Origin: a bacterium 1XD42-1
GTDB taxonomy: Bacteria; Bacillota; Clostridia; Oscillospirales; Ruminococcaceae
DNA: 64,000 nt
Assembly (NCBI GenBank): GCA_003612625.1
Contig: RAZJ01000001.1
Coordinates: forward strand, 124,001-188,000
Reading direction: 5' to 3'
Below, one piece after another: positions 39,910 to 48,464 of the stretch. The notes beneath the pieces are model-generated. The model ran no database searches, was not told where the DNA came from, and saw only the letters and a program-made list of their open reading frames with translations. How positions within the stretch are numbered: position 1 is the first letter of the stretch; the number at the start of each line of letters is the position of its first letter. A program made the translations under genes and the position numbers.

Positions 39910-41394
39910 TTGAAAAAAATAGGATTTGATAATGAAAAATACCTGCGAGAACAATCTGCCCATATTTTAAAACGGATTTCAGAATTTGGGAACAAGCTGT
40001 ATCTGGAATTTGGGGGGAAGCTGTTTGATGATTACCATGCTTCCCGTGTACTGCCTGGCTTTATGCCGGACAGCAAAATCCGGATGCTTTTACAAATGAA
40101 GGAAAAGGCAGAAATTGTTATTGTTATCAACGCTTCTGACATTGAAAAAAATAAAATCCGCGGGGATCTGGGCATTACATATGATGTAGATGTGCTGCGT
40201 TTAATTGACGCTTTCCGTTCCATCGGGCTTTATGTGGGCAGCGTGGTCATTGCCCAATTTGCCGGGCAAAGCGCCGCCGAAGCCTTCCGCCAGCGGCTGG
40301 AAATGCTGGGGGTTAAAGTTTACCTGCATTATCCAATTGCAGGGTATCCCTCTAATATCCCGCTGATTGTCAGTGATGAAGGCTATGGAAGAAATGAATA
40401 TATTGAAACTTCCCGTCCCCTGGTGGTGGTAACTGCCCCCGGCCCCGGCAGCGGAAAAATGGCTGTCTGCCTTTCCCAACTGTATCATGAGAATAAACGG
40501 GGGAATGTTGCAGGATATTCCAAATTTGAAACCTTCCCCATTTGGAACCTTTCTTTGAAACATCCTGTCAACTTGGCCTATGAAGCTGCCACAGCAGACT
40601 TAAATGATGTGAATATGATCGATCCTTTCCATTTGGAAGCTTACGGAAAAACCACTGTTAATTACAACCGGGATGTAGAAATTTTCCCTGTATTGACCGC
40701 CATTTTAAGCCGGATTTGTGGACAGTGCCCCTATAAATCCCCTACCGATATGGGGGTCAATATGGCAGGATTTTGTATTGTAGATGATGAAGCCGTTCGG
40801 GAAGCTTCCAAACAGGAAATTATCCGCCGCTATTATAATGCCCTTGGAGATCGGCGGATGGGGATAACAGGGGATGACGCCATTTACAAATTGGAGCTGT
40901 TAATGAACAAGGCCCATATTCAAACTTCCCAGCGGAGGGTGGTAGAACCTGCTGTACAGCGGGCCGAAGAAACTGGGATGCCTGCCGCAGCCATTGAATT
41001 GCCAGATGGCCGTATTGTAACTGGCAAAACCTCCAATTTATTAGGGGCCTCCTCCTCTGCCCTGCTGAACGCCTTAAAAATGCTGGCAGGCATTGAACAT
41101 GGGGAACATATTATTTCCCCGGTTATTCTGGAGCCCATCCAGCATTTAAAGGTGGATCATCTTGGCAATCATAATCCCCGTTTGCACACAGATGAAACTT
41201 TAATTGCTTTGTCCATCAGTGCCGCTTCCAATCCCCAGGCTGAACGGGCTATGGCCCAATTAGATCAATTACAAGGGTGTGAAGCCCATTCTTCTGTAAT
41301 CCTTTCACAAGTGGATGTATCTGTCTTTAAAAAATTAGGGGTCAATTTGACCACAGAGCCGGAATATCAGACAAAAAAACTTTACCATAAATAA
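39910..41394 (+). CDS. DUF1846 family protein
   Basis: A 494-residue protein of the DUF1846 family, widespread in Firmicutes and structurally studied but not biochemically assigned. Typical segments are IGFDNEKYLREQSAHILKRI, LYLEFGGKLFDDYHASRVLP, VVVTAPGPGSGKMAVCLSQL (nucleotide-binding-like loop) and MGVNMAGFCIVDDEAVREAS. The start is a TTG at 39910 after GGGGAGAAG. It has its own promoter and no operon partner. Annotation as a protease in some databases is not supported by what I see. Confidence 0.9.
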   Translation: MKKIGFDNEKYLREQSAHILKRISEFGNKLYLEFGGKLFDDYHASRVLPGFMPDSKIRMLLQMKEKAEIVIVINASDIEKNKIRGDLGITYDVDVLRLIDAFRSIGLYVGSVVIAQFAGQSAAEAFRQRLEMLGVKVYLHYPIAGYPSNIPLIVSDEGYGRNEYIETSRPLVVVTAPGPGSGKMAVCLSQLYHENKRGNVAGYSKFETFPIWNLSLKHPVNLAYEAATADLNDVNMIDPFHLEAYGKTTVNYNRDVEIFPVLTAILSRICGQCPYKSPTDMGVNMAGFCIVDDEAVREASKQEIIRRYYNALGDRRMGITGDDAIYKLELLMNKAHIQTSQRRVVEPAVQRAEETGMPAAAIELPDGRIVTGKTSNLLGASSSALLNALKMLAGIEHGEHIISPVILEPIQHLKVDHLGNHNPRLHTDETLIALSISAASNPQAERAMAQLDQLQGCEAHSSVILSQVDVSVFKKLGVNLTTEPEYQTKKLYHK

Positions 41395-41409
41395 AAAAAT
41401 ATTCGTATA

Positions 41410-41439
41410 TTGTAATATTTTCAGTTTACGCTTTATAAT
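41410..41439 (+). promoter_or_regulatory. sigmaA-like promoter of the amidase gene
   Basis: TTGTAA (41410-41415), 18 bases, TATAAT (41434-41439) in the gap after DUF1846. Confidence 0.5.
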
Positions 41440-41521
41440 ATAATTATTTGAACCGGAAGCTTACTTTGCGCATATGCTGGTACAGCGGGATTCCCCGCAA
41501 TCCGAAAAGGAGGCCAGTATT

Positions 41522-42289
41522 GTGGAGCAACGTACTTATTCCCCCATTATCTACCTATCCCCCAGCACCCAGGACTGGAATTATTATGTGAACGGCGGCA
41601 CTGAGGAATACTATATGAACTTAGTAGCTGACGCTATGGAGCCTTATTTGCGGGCGAGCAACATCCGTTTTGTCCGTAATACGCCGGATATGACGGCTGC
41701 ATCTTCCATAAGACAGTCAAATCAAGCTCATTATGACTTGCATTTGGCCCTGCATTCCAACGCCGCGCCGGAAACAGAAGCCGGGCAGCGCCAAGGGGTA
41801 GAAGTTTATTATTATCCTACCAGCACCAATGGACAGCGGGCAGCGAATATTATTGCAGAAAATTTAAAAAAGATTTACCCTGATCCGGAAAACGTGAAAA
41901 CGATCCCCACAACCCGTTTAGGCGAGGTCAGCAAAACCCGCGCCCCAGGTGTCCTGGTAGAATTTGCCTACCATGACAATCCCCAGGATGCGCAATGGAT
42001 TATTGATCATATTGGGACGATTGCCAAAAATGTGGTGGAATCCCTGACGGAATATTTTGGCATTCCCTTTGTACTGCCTGATCTGGAGCGGCGCGGTGTG
42101 GTTTCTGTGCAATGGGGATGGTTGAATATCCGTTTCCAGCCAAATATGGATGCGCCGATTATTGCCCGTGCCTGGAACGGAAACCCCATCCAGGTATTAG
42201 GCAGAACTGAGGACGGATGGTACAAGGTGGACTATTATGGAAAAGAAGGGTTTGCCAGAAGTGAATATATCCTTTTAAGAGAACGATAG
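41522..42289 (+). CDS. N-acetylmuramoyl-L-alanine amidase-like protein with SH3 domain
   Basis: About 255 residues. Residues about 8-185 resemble the Amidase_3 fold: IIYLSPSTQDWNYYVNGGTE, LHLALHSNAA and GVLVEFAYHDNPQD hold the later zinc His and catalytic Glu. The first zinc-binding GHGG motif of typical members is replaced by LSPSTQ, as in a clostridial subfamily. The C-terminal 60 residues are an SH3-like domain (LNIRFQPNMDAPIIARAWNG, GWYKVDYYGKEGFARSEYI). There is no signal peptide, so it may act inside, in the forespore or after lysis. The GTG at 41522 is chosen because AAGGAGG is 8 bases upstream. Confidence 0.75.
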   Translation: MEQRTYSPIIYLSPSTQDWNYYVNGGTEEYYMNLVADAMEPYLRASNIRFVRNTPDMTAASSIRQSNQAHYDLHLALHSNAAPETEAGQRQGVEVYYYPTSTNGQRAANIIAENLKKIYPDPENVKTIPTTRLGEVSKTRAPGVLVEFAYHDNPQDAQWIIDHIGTIAKNVVESLTEYFGIPFVLPDLERRGVVSVQWGWLNIRFQPNMDAPIIARAWNGNPIQVLGRTEDGWYKVDYYGKEGFARSEYILLRER

Positions 42290-42300
42290 GAGAAATAGCC

Positions 42301-42329
42301 TTGACTTTAGCGATTTTATGTGATAAAAT
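42301..42329 (+). promoter_or_regulatory. sigmaA promoter of the symporter gene
   Basis: TTGACT (42301-42306), 17 bases, TAAAAT (42324-42329), starting 12 bases after the amidase stop. Confidence 0.7.
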
Positions 42330-42358
42330 TCTGTTATCGCTTTAAAGGGAGAAATCGC

Positions 42359-42390
42359 AAAAGCGCTTCCAAATGCGGAAGCGCTTTTTT
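42359..42390 (+). terminator. leader terminator/attenuator before the symporter gene
   Basis: AAAAGCGCTTCC/GGAAGCGCTTTT, a perfect 12-bp stem, followed by more T. It lies after the promoter and 22 bases before the symporter ATG. CGCTTT at 42338-42343 could pair with AAAGCG of the 5' arm and act as antiterminator. Confidence 0.75.
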
Positions 42391-42412
42391 GCTGCGGGGA
42401 GGGTACAAAAAT

Positions 42413-43954
42413 ATGTTTGTAAAAATTTTGATGATCCTTTTGTTTTTTGCGGTAACGGTAGCTATTGGGGTTTCCTGCAACCGCAATGCGAAAAATGTTG
42501 GCGATTTCGTTTTAGGAGGCCGGAATGTTGGCCCGTGGGTAACGGCTTTTGCCTATGGCACTTCTTATTTTTCCTCCGTCGTATTTGTTGGATATGCCGG
42601 ACAATTCGGGTGGAACTTTGGGGTATCCGCTACCTGGATCGGAATTGGCAATGCTTTAATCGGCAGTCTGCTGGCATGGGTGGTTTTAGGCAGGCGTACC
42701 CGCGTTATGACAAAACATTTTGAATCCGCTACCATGCCCGATTTTTTTGGAAAACGTTACTGCTCCGATACTTTAAAAATTGTTTCTTCTGTTTTAATCT
42801 TTATTTTTCTCGTTCCTTATTCTGCTTCCGTTTATAAAGGGCTTTCCGGCTTATTTTCTATGGCTTTTGGCATTGATTTTAAATGGTGCGTGATTGGGAT
42901 TGCTGTACTAACCGGGATCTATGTGGTAGCCGGAGGATATATGGCAGCCGCATGGAACGATCTGGTTCAAGGGATTATCATGCTTGCCGGGATTGCTGCG
43001 GTAGTCGGTTCCATTTTAGCTGGCCGCGGCGGGTTTACTGCCGCGTTAAACAGCTTATCACAAATTCCTGCCCCAAATGCTCCAGAGCTTTCCGGCGCTT
43101 ATGTTTCTTTCTTCGGGCCTGACCCTTTGGCTTTATTAGGAGTTGTTATTCTCACCAGCCTAGGGACTATGGGCCTGCCCCAGATGGTACATAAATTTTA
43201 TACCATAAAAAATGAACAATCTATCAAAGCCGGTACCATTATTTCTACGGTTTTTGCAATGGTAATCGCTGGCGGCAGTTATTTTATGGGGGCTTTTGGC
43301 CGTTTATATTATGAACTGCCGGAATCCGGCCAGCCTGTATTTGATAACATTGTTCCCCAAATGTTAGGCAGCAGCCTTTCCGATTTACTGATCGGTGTAG
43401 TAATGATTTTAGTCCTTTCGGCTTCCATGTCTACCCTTTCTTCTCTGGTCATCACTTCCAGCTCTACTTTTACATTAGATTTCTTAAAAGGCGTCTTCTT
43501 AAAAGAAATGGATCATAATAAACAGTTGAATTTTATCCGTGTCCTTTGTATCTTTTTTATTGTCTTATCTGTTGTGTTAGCTTTAAACCCAAACAGCTTA
43601 ATTACGACACTCATGTCTTTATCCTGGGGCGTATTAGCTGGCGCTTTTCTTGGGCCGCTGGTTTGGGGGCTTTTCTGGAGAGGCGCTACCCAAGCAGGTG
43701 TTTGGGCCTGTTTCATTGCCGGCGTCGGTATCAATGTCTATAATTTATTTGCACATTTCGCCGCACCTACCAGCGCTGGAGCCATATCCATTGTAGCCAG
43801 TTTATTCATTGCTCCTTTGGTCAGCCTGGTTTCTCCAAAATTATCCCCTGCCCATTTGGATGTCACTTTTTCCTGTTATGACCAGACCGTATCTGCACCT
43901 CATAAATTTGTATTAGACCCTGTTTCTGAAGATGAAACTTTTATAGAAAATTAA
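42413..43954 (+). CDS. sodium:solute symporter (SSS family)
   Basis: A 513-residue integral membrane protein with about 13 hydrophobic helices. Features of the SSS/PutP family are the N-terminal LGGRNVGPWVTAFAYGTSYF, SATMPDFFGKRY, the VAGGYMAAAWNDLVQGIIML motif near helix 5, and SASMSTLSSLVITSSS with the sodium-site Ser/Thr residues of helix 8. The substrate cannot be told from sequence; proline, pantothenate or another small anion are possible. The ATG at 42413 follows GGGGAGGG; it has its own promoter and an attenuator-like hairpin. Confidence 0.88.
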   Translation: MFVKILMILLFFAVTVAIGVSCNRNAKNVGDFVLGGRNVGPWVTAFAYGTSYFSSVVFVGYAGQFGWNFGVSATWIGIGNALIGSLLAWVVLGRRTRVMTKHFESATMPDFFGKRYCSDTLKIVSSVLIFIFLVPYSASVYKGLSGLFSMAFGIDFKWCVIGIAVLTGIYVVAGGYMAAAWNDLVQGIIMLAGIAAVVGSILAGRGGFTAALNSLSQIPAPNAPELSGAYVSFFGPDPLALLGVVILTSLGTMGLPQMVHKFYTIKNEQSIKAGTIISTVFAMVIAGGSYFMGAFGRLYYELPESGQPVFDNIVPQMLGSSLSDLLIGVVMILVLSASMSTLSSLVITSSSTFTLDFLKGVFLKEMDHNKQLNFIRVLCIFFIVLSVVLALNPNSLITTLMSLSWGVLAGAFLGPLVWGLFWRGATQAGVWACFIAGVGINVYNLFAHFAAPTSAGAISIVASLFIAPLVSLVSPKLSPAHLDVTFSCYDQTVSAPHKFVLDPVSEDETFIEN

Positions 43955-43993
43955 CAGCTTCATTTCGGCCCCTTTTATATGTCTAAATACTGT

Positions 43994-44032
43994 CACAGCA
44001 GTTCGTTTCCGTTCTGCTGTGTTTTCTTTTTT
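43994..44032 (+). terminator. intrinsic terminator after the symporter gene
   Basis: CACAGCAG/CTGCTGTG stem and a T-rich run (TTTTCTTTTTT). Confidence 0.75.
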
Positions 44033-44053
44033 GGCAGCAGGAAGAACTTCCGT

Positions 44054-44082
44054 TTGCATATCTTTCCGTTTTACGTTATAAT
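44054..44082 (+). promoter_or_regulatory. sigmaA promoter of the prmA operon
   Basis: TTGCAT (44054-44059), 17 bases, TATAAT (44077-44082), ending 21 bases before the prmA ATG. Confidence 0.7.
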
Positions 44083-44103
44083 AATCCCGAAAGGCGGTGT
44101 ATT

Positions 44104-45018
44104 ATGCAATATCAAGAAATCATCTTCCAAGTCCCTGCCCTGCAAGTAGATACTGCCGCGGCTATCGCAAATTTAGCTGTACCCTATGGCATTTATATTG
44201 AGGATTACAGCGATATTGAAGAAACCGCTCCGAAAATTGCCCATGTAGATTTAATTGAACAGGAGCTTTTGAAACGGGATCGGGAACATGCGTTAATCCA
44301 TCTTTATATCCCTTTGGAACAAAACCCCGGTGAAGCAATTTCTTTTTTACAGGAACGGTTCCAGGCTGCTGCCATTCCTTATACAGTAACCCAAAATGTA
44401 GTCAATGAGGAGGATTGGGCAACTGCTTGGAAACGGTATTATTCCCCTACAAAAATAGGTTCCAGGCTGGTTGTTGTGCCTTCCTGGGAATCTTATGAAA
44501 AAAAGCCGGACGAAATTATTTTAACCATGGACCCCGGAATGGCTTTCGGTACAGGCACTCATGAAACCACCCAGCTCTGTTTACAGCTTTTGGAACAATA
44601 TATTTCTTCAGAAAGCCATCTTTTAGATATTGGTACTGGAAGCGGTATTTTAGCGATTGCGTCTTTGCTGCTGGGAGGAAAAGATGCCGTAGGCGTTGAC
44701 ATTGACGAAACCGCTGTCCGGGTAGCGAAAGAAAATGCTGCCGCCAACGGTGTGGCTGACCGGATTGAATGGATAGCCGGTGATCTCGCCCAAAAAGTAA
44801 ATGGAAAATTCCATATCATTACTGCCAATATTGTAGCAGATGTCATCATCCGTTTCATTCCCGATTTAAAGCGTTTTTGGATGCCAGGTTCCGTTTTTAT
44901 TGCTTCCGGAATTATTGATTCCCGGGAACAGGATGTTATTCAGGCTTTATCCAAAGCTGGTATGAAAATTTTACAGCGGGTAACGGCTGGAGGCTGGGTT
45001 GCTTTAGCTGCCGAATGA
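44104..45018 (+). CDS. prmA: ribosomal protein L11 methyltransferase PrmA
   Basis: PrmA trimethylates ribosomal protein L11 with S-adenosylmethionine. The 304-residue protein has the N-terminal L11-recognition part (YGIYIEDYSDIEE, WKRYYSPTKIGSRLVVVPSW) and the SAM site with DPGMAFGTGTHETTQLCLQL, LLDIGTGSGILAI and the catalytic NIVADVII. AAAGGCGGTG precedes the start. It is followed by rsmE, a frequent pairing in Firmicutes. Confidence 0.95.
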   Translation: MQYQEIIFQVPALQVDTAAAIANLAVPYGIYIEDYSDIEETAPKIAHVDLIEQELLKRDREHALIHLYIPLEQNPGEAISFLQERFQAAAIPYTVTQNVVNEEDWATAWKRYYSPTKIGSRLVVVPSWESYEKKPDEIILTMDPGMAFGTGTHETTQLCLQLLEQYISSESHLLDIGTGSGILAIASLLLGGKDAVGVDIDETAVRVAKENAAANGVADRIEWIAGDLAQKVNGKFHIITANIVADVIIRFIPDLKRFWMPGSVFIASGIIDSREQDVIQALSKAGMKILQRVTAGGWVALAAE

Positions 45019-45056
45019 AAAAGACCACTTCACATATACTATTAGGGGATGCTTTT

Positions 45057-45782
45057 ATGCCGCGGTTTTTTATTGGGGATGTCCAGCATGGCAGGGTTGA
45101 AATTACTGGCAATGACGCCCGCCATATGGCATTATCTCTGCGGATGAAAACAGGAGATCCGGTTACGATTTGCAATAATGCCGGAATGGATTATCAATGT
45201 GTTATCGAAGCCATTGATCCGGAACGGGTTACTTTAACGGTTCAGGAATGTTTACCTTCTGCTGGGGAACCTTCTGTTTTTATTACTTTATATCAGGCCC
45301 TTCCAAAAGGCGATAAATTGGAAACCATTGTCCAAAAAGCAGTTGAACTAGGAGTCGGACGTATTGTTCCAGTTTTGACACACCGCTGTGTCAGCCGGCC
45401 AGATGCCAAAGCAATGGCCAAAAAATTGGAACGCTGTAACCGGGTTGCGTTGGAAGCTGCAAAGCAATGCGGGCGGGGCCGTATTCCTTCGGTAGATCCC
45501 ATGATTGATTTTCAGCAGGCTTTGGAACAAATGAAAGCTTCTCCTCTGGCTTTGTTTTTCTATGAAAATGGGGAACAAGCTTTACGTTCTTTCCTATCTG
45601 AAAAGCATTTTACAGAAGCTTCTGTTTTAATTGGATCAGAAGGCGGGTTTGAAGTATCTGAAGCCCTGCAGGCTGTCAATGCCGGATTGGTCCCCCTTTC
45701 CTTAGGCAGCCGTATTTTGCGCTGTGAAACAGCTCCTTTAGCTGCGATTACTGCAATTTTATATGAGGCAGGAGATTTATAA
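45057..45782 (+). CDS. rsmE: 16S rRNA m3U1498 methyltransferase RsmE
   Basis: RsmE methylates U1498 in 16S rRNA. The 241-residue protein starts MPRFFIGDVQHGRVEITGND with the RNA-binding domain. The SPOUT knot contains YQALPKGDKLETIVQKAVEL, LIGSEGGFEVSEA and the final LGSRILRCETAPLAA, all family signatures. I chose the ATG at 45057, since AGGGGATG is upstream and RsmE proteins begin with PRFF; an in-frame ATG at 45015 overlaps the prmA stop. Its stop overlaps the next start. Confidence 0.95.
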   Translation: MPRFFIGDVQHGRVEITGNDARHMALSLRMKTGDPVTICNNAGMDYQCVIEAIDPERVTLTVQECLPSAGEPSVFITLYQALPKGDKLETIVQKAVELGVGRIVPVLTHRCVSRPDAKAMAKKLERCNRVALEAAKQCGRGRIPSVDPMIDFQQALEQMKASPLALFFYENGEQALRSFLSEKHFTEASVLIGSEGGFEVSEALQAVNAGLVPLSLGSRILRCETAPLAAITAILYEAGDL

Positions 45783-46570
45783 TGAAAAGAAAACGTTGGC
45801 CCGTAATTATCATTTCAGCATTGTTGTTGGTTGCGGATTGTTTTATGCTTACAGATTGTGCCCGGCATATTTCCGCTTCGGGAGAAGCTTCCCAAAATGC
45901 GGGGCTGCTGAAAGATAAAAAAGAAAATAAAGCTTCCAACACAACGGAAGAAAATGAAAGTTCAAGTTCTGTCGTATCAGATGTACCTGTATCAAAAACG
46001 ACCAACCCGGAGGATGCCTGGAAGCTGCTTTTGGTGAATGACCGGAATACTATTTCAGAAAATTTTGAGCCGGAATTGGAAGATATCCAAGGAGCTTACA
46101 AAATGGACAGCAGGGTTGCTCCCATTATGCGTCAAATGATCGCTGACGCTAAAAGTCAGGGCATTGATTTAATGGTCTGTTCTGCTTACCGGCCCTACTC
46201 TTCCCAGCTCCGCAATTTTGAAGCCAGTGTTTCCAATTATATGCAGTCCGGTTACAGCCGGGAAGATGCGGAACAAGCTACTTTGCGGCTGATTGCTGCC
46301 CCAGGAAGCAGCGAACATCAAACCGGATTAGCGGCTGATATTGTCACTCCCACTTATCAGGGCCTTGATGACGGCTATGCTGATACAGATGCTGCAAAAT
46401 GGCTGAAAGCAAATGCTGCTTCTTATGGCTTTATTTTACGCTACCCCAAAGGCAAAGAGGATGATACTCACATTGATTTTGAACCCTGGCATTACCGCTA
46501 TGTAGGCGAAGAAGCTGCAAAGGAAATTATGTCTAAGGAAATCTGTCTGGAAGAATATCTGGAAAAATGA
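45782..46570 (+). CDS. D-alanyl-D-alanine carboxypeptidase, VanY/M15B type
   Basis: A secreted or membrane-anchored zinc peptidase that trims D-Ala from peptidoglycan. Residues 5-22 form a signal anchor. After a Ser/Glu/Asn-rich linker (residues about 35-75) comes the M15B domain with the zinc motifs SEHQTGLAADIV (S-x-H-x6-D) and FEPWHYRYVG, and the substrate-binding SAYRPYSSQLRNFE. At 262 residues the length is typical. The start overlaps the rsmE stop by one base (TAATG). The next gene overlaps its stop (ATGA). Confidence 0.92.
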   Translation: MKRKRWPVIIISALLLVADCFMLTDCARHISASGEASQNAGLLKDKKENKASNTTEENESSSSVVSDVPVSKTTNPEDAWKLLLVNDRNTISENFEPELEDIQGAYKMDSRVAPIMRQMIADAKSQGIDLMVCSAYRPYSSQLRNFEASVSNYMQSGYSREDAEQATLRLIAAPGSSEHQTGLAADIVTPTYQGLDDGYADTDAAKWLKANAASYGFILRYPKGKEDDTHIDFEPWHYRYVGEEAAKEIMSKEICLEEYLEK

Positions 46571-47085
46571 TCAACCGTCAGCGGCTGGCACTGCTTGTTA
46601 CCCGGCTGATGAATGGGGAAAACCGGCTGGTTACGGTTTCCACTGCCTTTGTTTTGGCTTGCACCTCTTTGTTTTGCGGCGTTTTCCTGGCCCAAAAAGT
46701 AAAACAAACGCCTATTTCGGATTCTTTTCTCTATTCTGAAAGACGCTCTCCCAAACAATCTGTTGATCCTGCATGGGCTGTTTCCTTCTTTCATTACCTC
46801 AATGCCATGGCCCCTGCGGTACAAAATCTCGATATCCAGCCCCATGCCCCTTTCCAAAGTTTTAATGCCCTGTATGATGCCTCCCAGGACTATCATATTG
46901 CATTGCAAACCTTCGGCTTCGACCTGGAAAACCAGGAAATGTCCATATCCTGTATGACACAGGAAATTTCGGATACACAAGGGTTTTTAAATCAAATTAC
47001 CGCTTCTGAACAATTTTCCAATGTTGTTTTGATGCCTGGTTCTGACCCGTTAAATTTTACAATCACCCTTTCTTTTCTTTCATAG
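46567..47085 (+). CDS. membrane-anchored protein, possibly PilN-like
   Basis: A 172-residue protein with a single N-terminal helix (VTVSTAFVLACTSLFCGVFL) and an extracytoplasmic domain. Parts such as NLDIQPHAPFQSFNALYD, ISCMTQEISDTQGFLNQI and QFSNVVLMPGSDPLNFTITL resemble the ferredoxin-like fold of PilN/GspL proteins of type IV pilus systems. No other pilus gene is nearby, so this is weak. It overlaps the carboxypeptidase gene by 4 bases and must be co-translated with it. Confidence 0.6.
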   Translation: MINRQRLALLVTRLMNGENRLVTVSTAFVLACTSLFCGVFLAQKVKQTPISDSFLYSERRSPKQSVDPAWAVSFFHYLNAMAPAVQNLDIQPHAPFQSFNALYDASQDYHIALQTFGFDLENQEMSISCMTQEISDTQGFLNQITASEQFSNVVLMPGSDPLNFTITLSFLS

Positions 47086-47181
47086 CTTTTTGCTGCTTCT
47101 TACAATTTTTTTGTTCCTTACATAAATTTCACGAAAACCTCAAGACGTTTTTGCGGAATTGTGATATTGTTAAAAGGAGCA

Positions 47182-47196
47182 ATGGCAGCTTTTTAA
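47182..47196 (+). other. four-codon minicistron MAAF before the GT-C gene
   Basis: AAAAGGAGCA is followed by ATG GCA GCT TTT TAA, 17 bases before the GT-C start at 47213, which itself lacks a good ribosome binding site. Translation re-initiation is possible. Confidence 0.35.
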
Positions 47197-47212
47197 GCTT
47201 CCAAAAAAATGT

Positions 47213-48439
47213 ATGAAACAAGTAAAATCTTTTCTCGTTTATCTGCTCTTATTTGGGGCGGTGCTGCGGCTGGCTGTGGCTTATCTAACTGTCCATCACT
47301 TTGATCTTTCCTTTTACTACGACTGGGCGACTGGCGCGGCTGCCGATTTTTTCCGGGCTTATGAAATCATCCCTAATCTGGATTATCCGCCCCTTTTCTT
47401 ATTTCCTCTCTATTTGACAGGACACCTTTTACAGTTAGATGCTGTCCGCGCTTATCCGCCTTTTGAAATGATTGTGCTCAAGGGCTGGCAGATTGCAGGA
47501 GATTTGGTTGTCGTTCTTCTTATTTATCTCATTTTACGGAAGCACCCTTTTGCTGCTGCCGGCGGGGCCGCTTTATGGGCTGTCAATCCTGCTGCCATCG
47601 TTAATTCTGCTTATTGGGGACAGACTGACAGCATTATGATCGCTTTCCTTCTGGCTTCTTTTTGGATGCTGGAAGAAGGCCATCCGGAAGCTTCCGGTAT
47701 TCTAATCGCTTTCGGATGCCTGATGAAATTTCAAACCATCTATTTTGTACCTCTGTTTGCCCTGGGCTTGGTTTGCCGCTTCCATTACCGGCAAATCCTG
47801 CACACAATCCTGGCTGCGGCTGCGGTTGGAATCGGCGTCTTTTTCCCTTTCCTGCTCTATTCCGGCTGGGATTTGCCTTTCCGCATTTACTTCGGCGGCT
47901 TCCAGTCTTATCCCGGCGCTGTACTCAATGGATTTAACCTTTATGGCGCTTTGGGGCTGAACTTTACCCATGTAAATGCCCCTTTTGCCGGGTATCTCAC
48001 CATTGATATGTTTTCTTATTTGATGCTGTTCCTGATTTTTATTGCTCTGGCTTATTGCTACCTGACAGCTACGGAAAAAAGCTTCTGGCTTCTGGGATTT
48101 CTGTTGATCCAATCCGTTTTTATTTTTACAGCCCGGATGCATGAACGGTATCAAATTCCTGCTTTGGCTTTTGGCCTGATAGCCTGTATCGTCCATAAAA
48201 GCCGCCCTTTAGCCGCTGGTATAGCCGGGCTGACTCTTATGGTTTTCCTGAACCAGTTCCTTGTTTTGGACAAAGCTTTCCATCCCCAATTAGAACCTTA
48301 TTTCCAAGTCATTATGCAGGCACTTTCCTGGGGAAACCTGCTTTTATATGGTTTGACTGCTATGGCTTCTCTTCATATCTTGTACCACCGGGGACGTCTT
48401 GCTTTCCCTTTTTCTTTCCGGCGTTTTGCTCTCCGGTAA
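47213..48439 (+). CDS. multi-membrane-spanning GT-C type glycosyltransferase
   Basis: A 408-residue integral membrane protein with about 10 hydrophobic segments. GT-C features include an acidic start of the first loop (HHFDLSFYYDWATGAAADFF), the DYPPLFLFPLY motif of PIG-M/Gpi18-like mannosyltransferases and NSAYWGQTDSIMIAF; a later ARMHERYQIPA also fits. Likely transfers a polyprenyl-linked sugar outside the membrane to a surface glycan; substrate unknown. The ribosome binding site is weak, and a short minicistron precedes it. Confidence 0.82.
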   Translation: MKQVKSFLVYLLLFGAVLRLAVAYLTVHHFDLSFYYDWATGAAADFFRAYEIIPNLDYPPLFLFPLYLTGHLLQLDAVRAYPPFEMIVLKGWQIAGDLVVVLLIYLILRKHPFAAAGGAALWAVNPAAIVNSAYWGQTDSIMIAFLLASFWMLEEGHPEASGILIAFGCLMKFQTIYFVPLFALGLVCRFHYRQILHTILAAAAVGIGVFFPFLLYSGWDLPFRIYFGGFQSYPGAVLNGFNLYGALGLNFTHVNAPFAGYLTIDMFSYLMLFLIFIALAYCYLTATEKSFWLLGFLLIQSVFIFTARMHERYQIPALAFGLIACIVHKSRPLAAGIAGLTLMVFLNQFLVLDKAFHPQLEPYFQVIMQALSWGNLLLYGLTAMASLHILYHRGRLAFPFSFRRFALR

Positions 48440-48464
48440 TTTTCTATGAAATGATGTGATACCA

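Noticed and set aside
40930-41390. DUF1846 as an ATP-dependent Zn protease
   Set aside because: No HExxH or other protease motif is visible; the family label is kept neutral.
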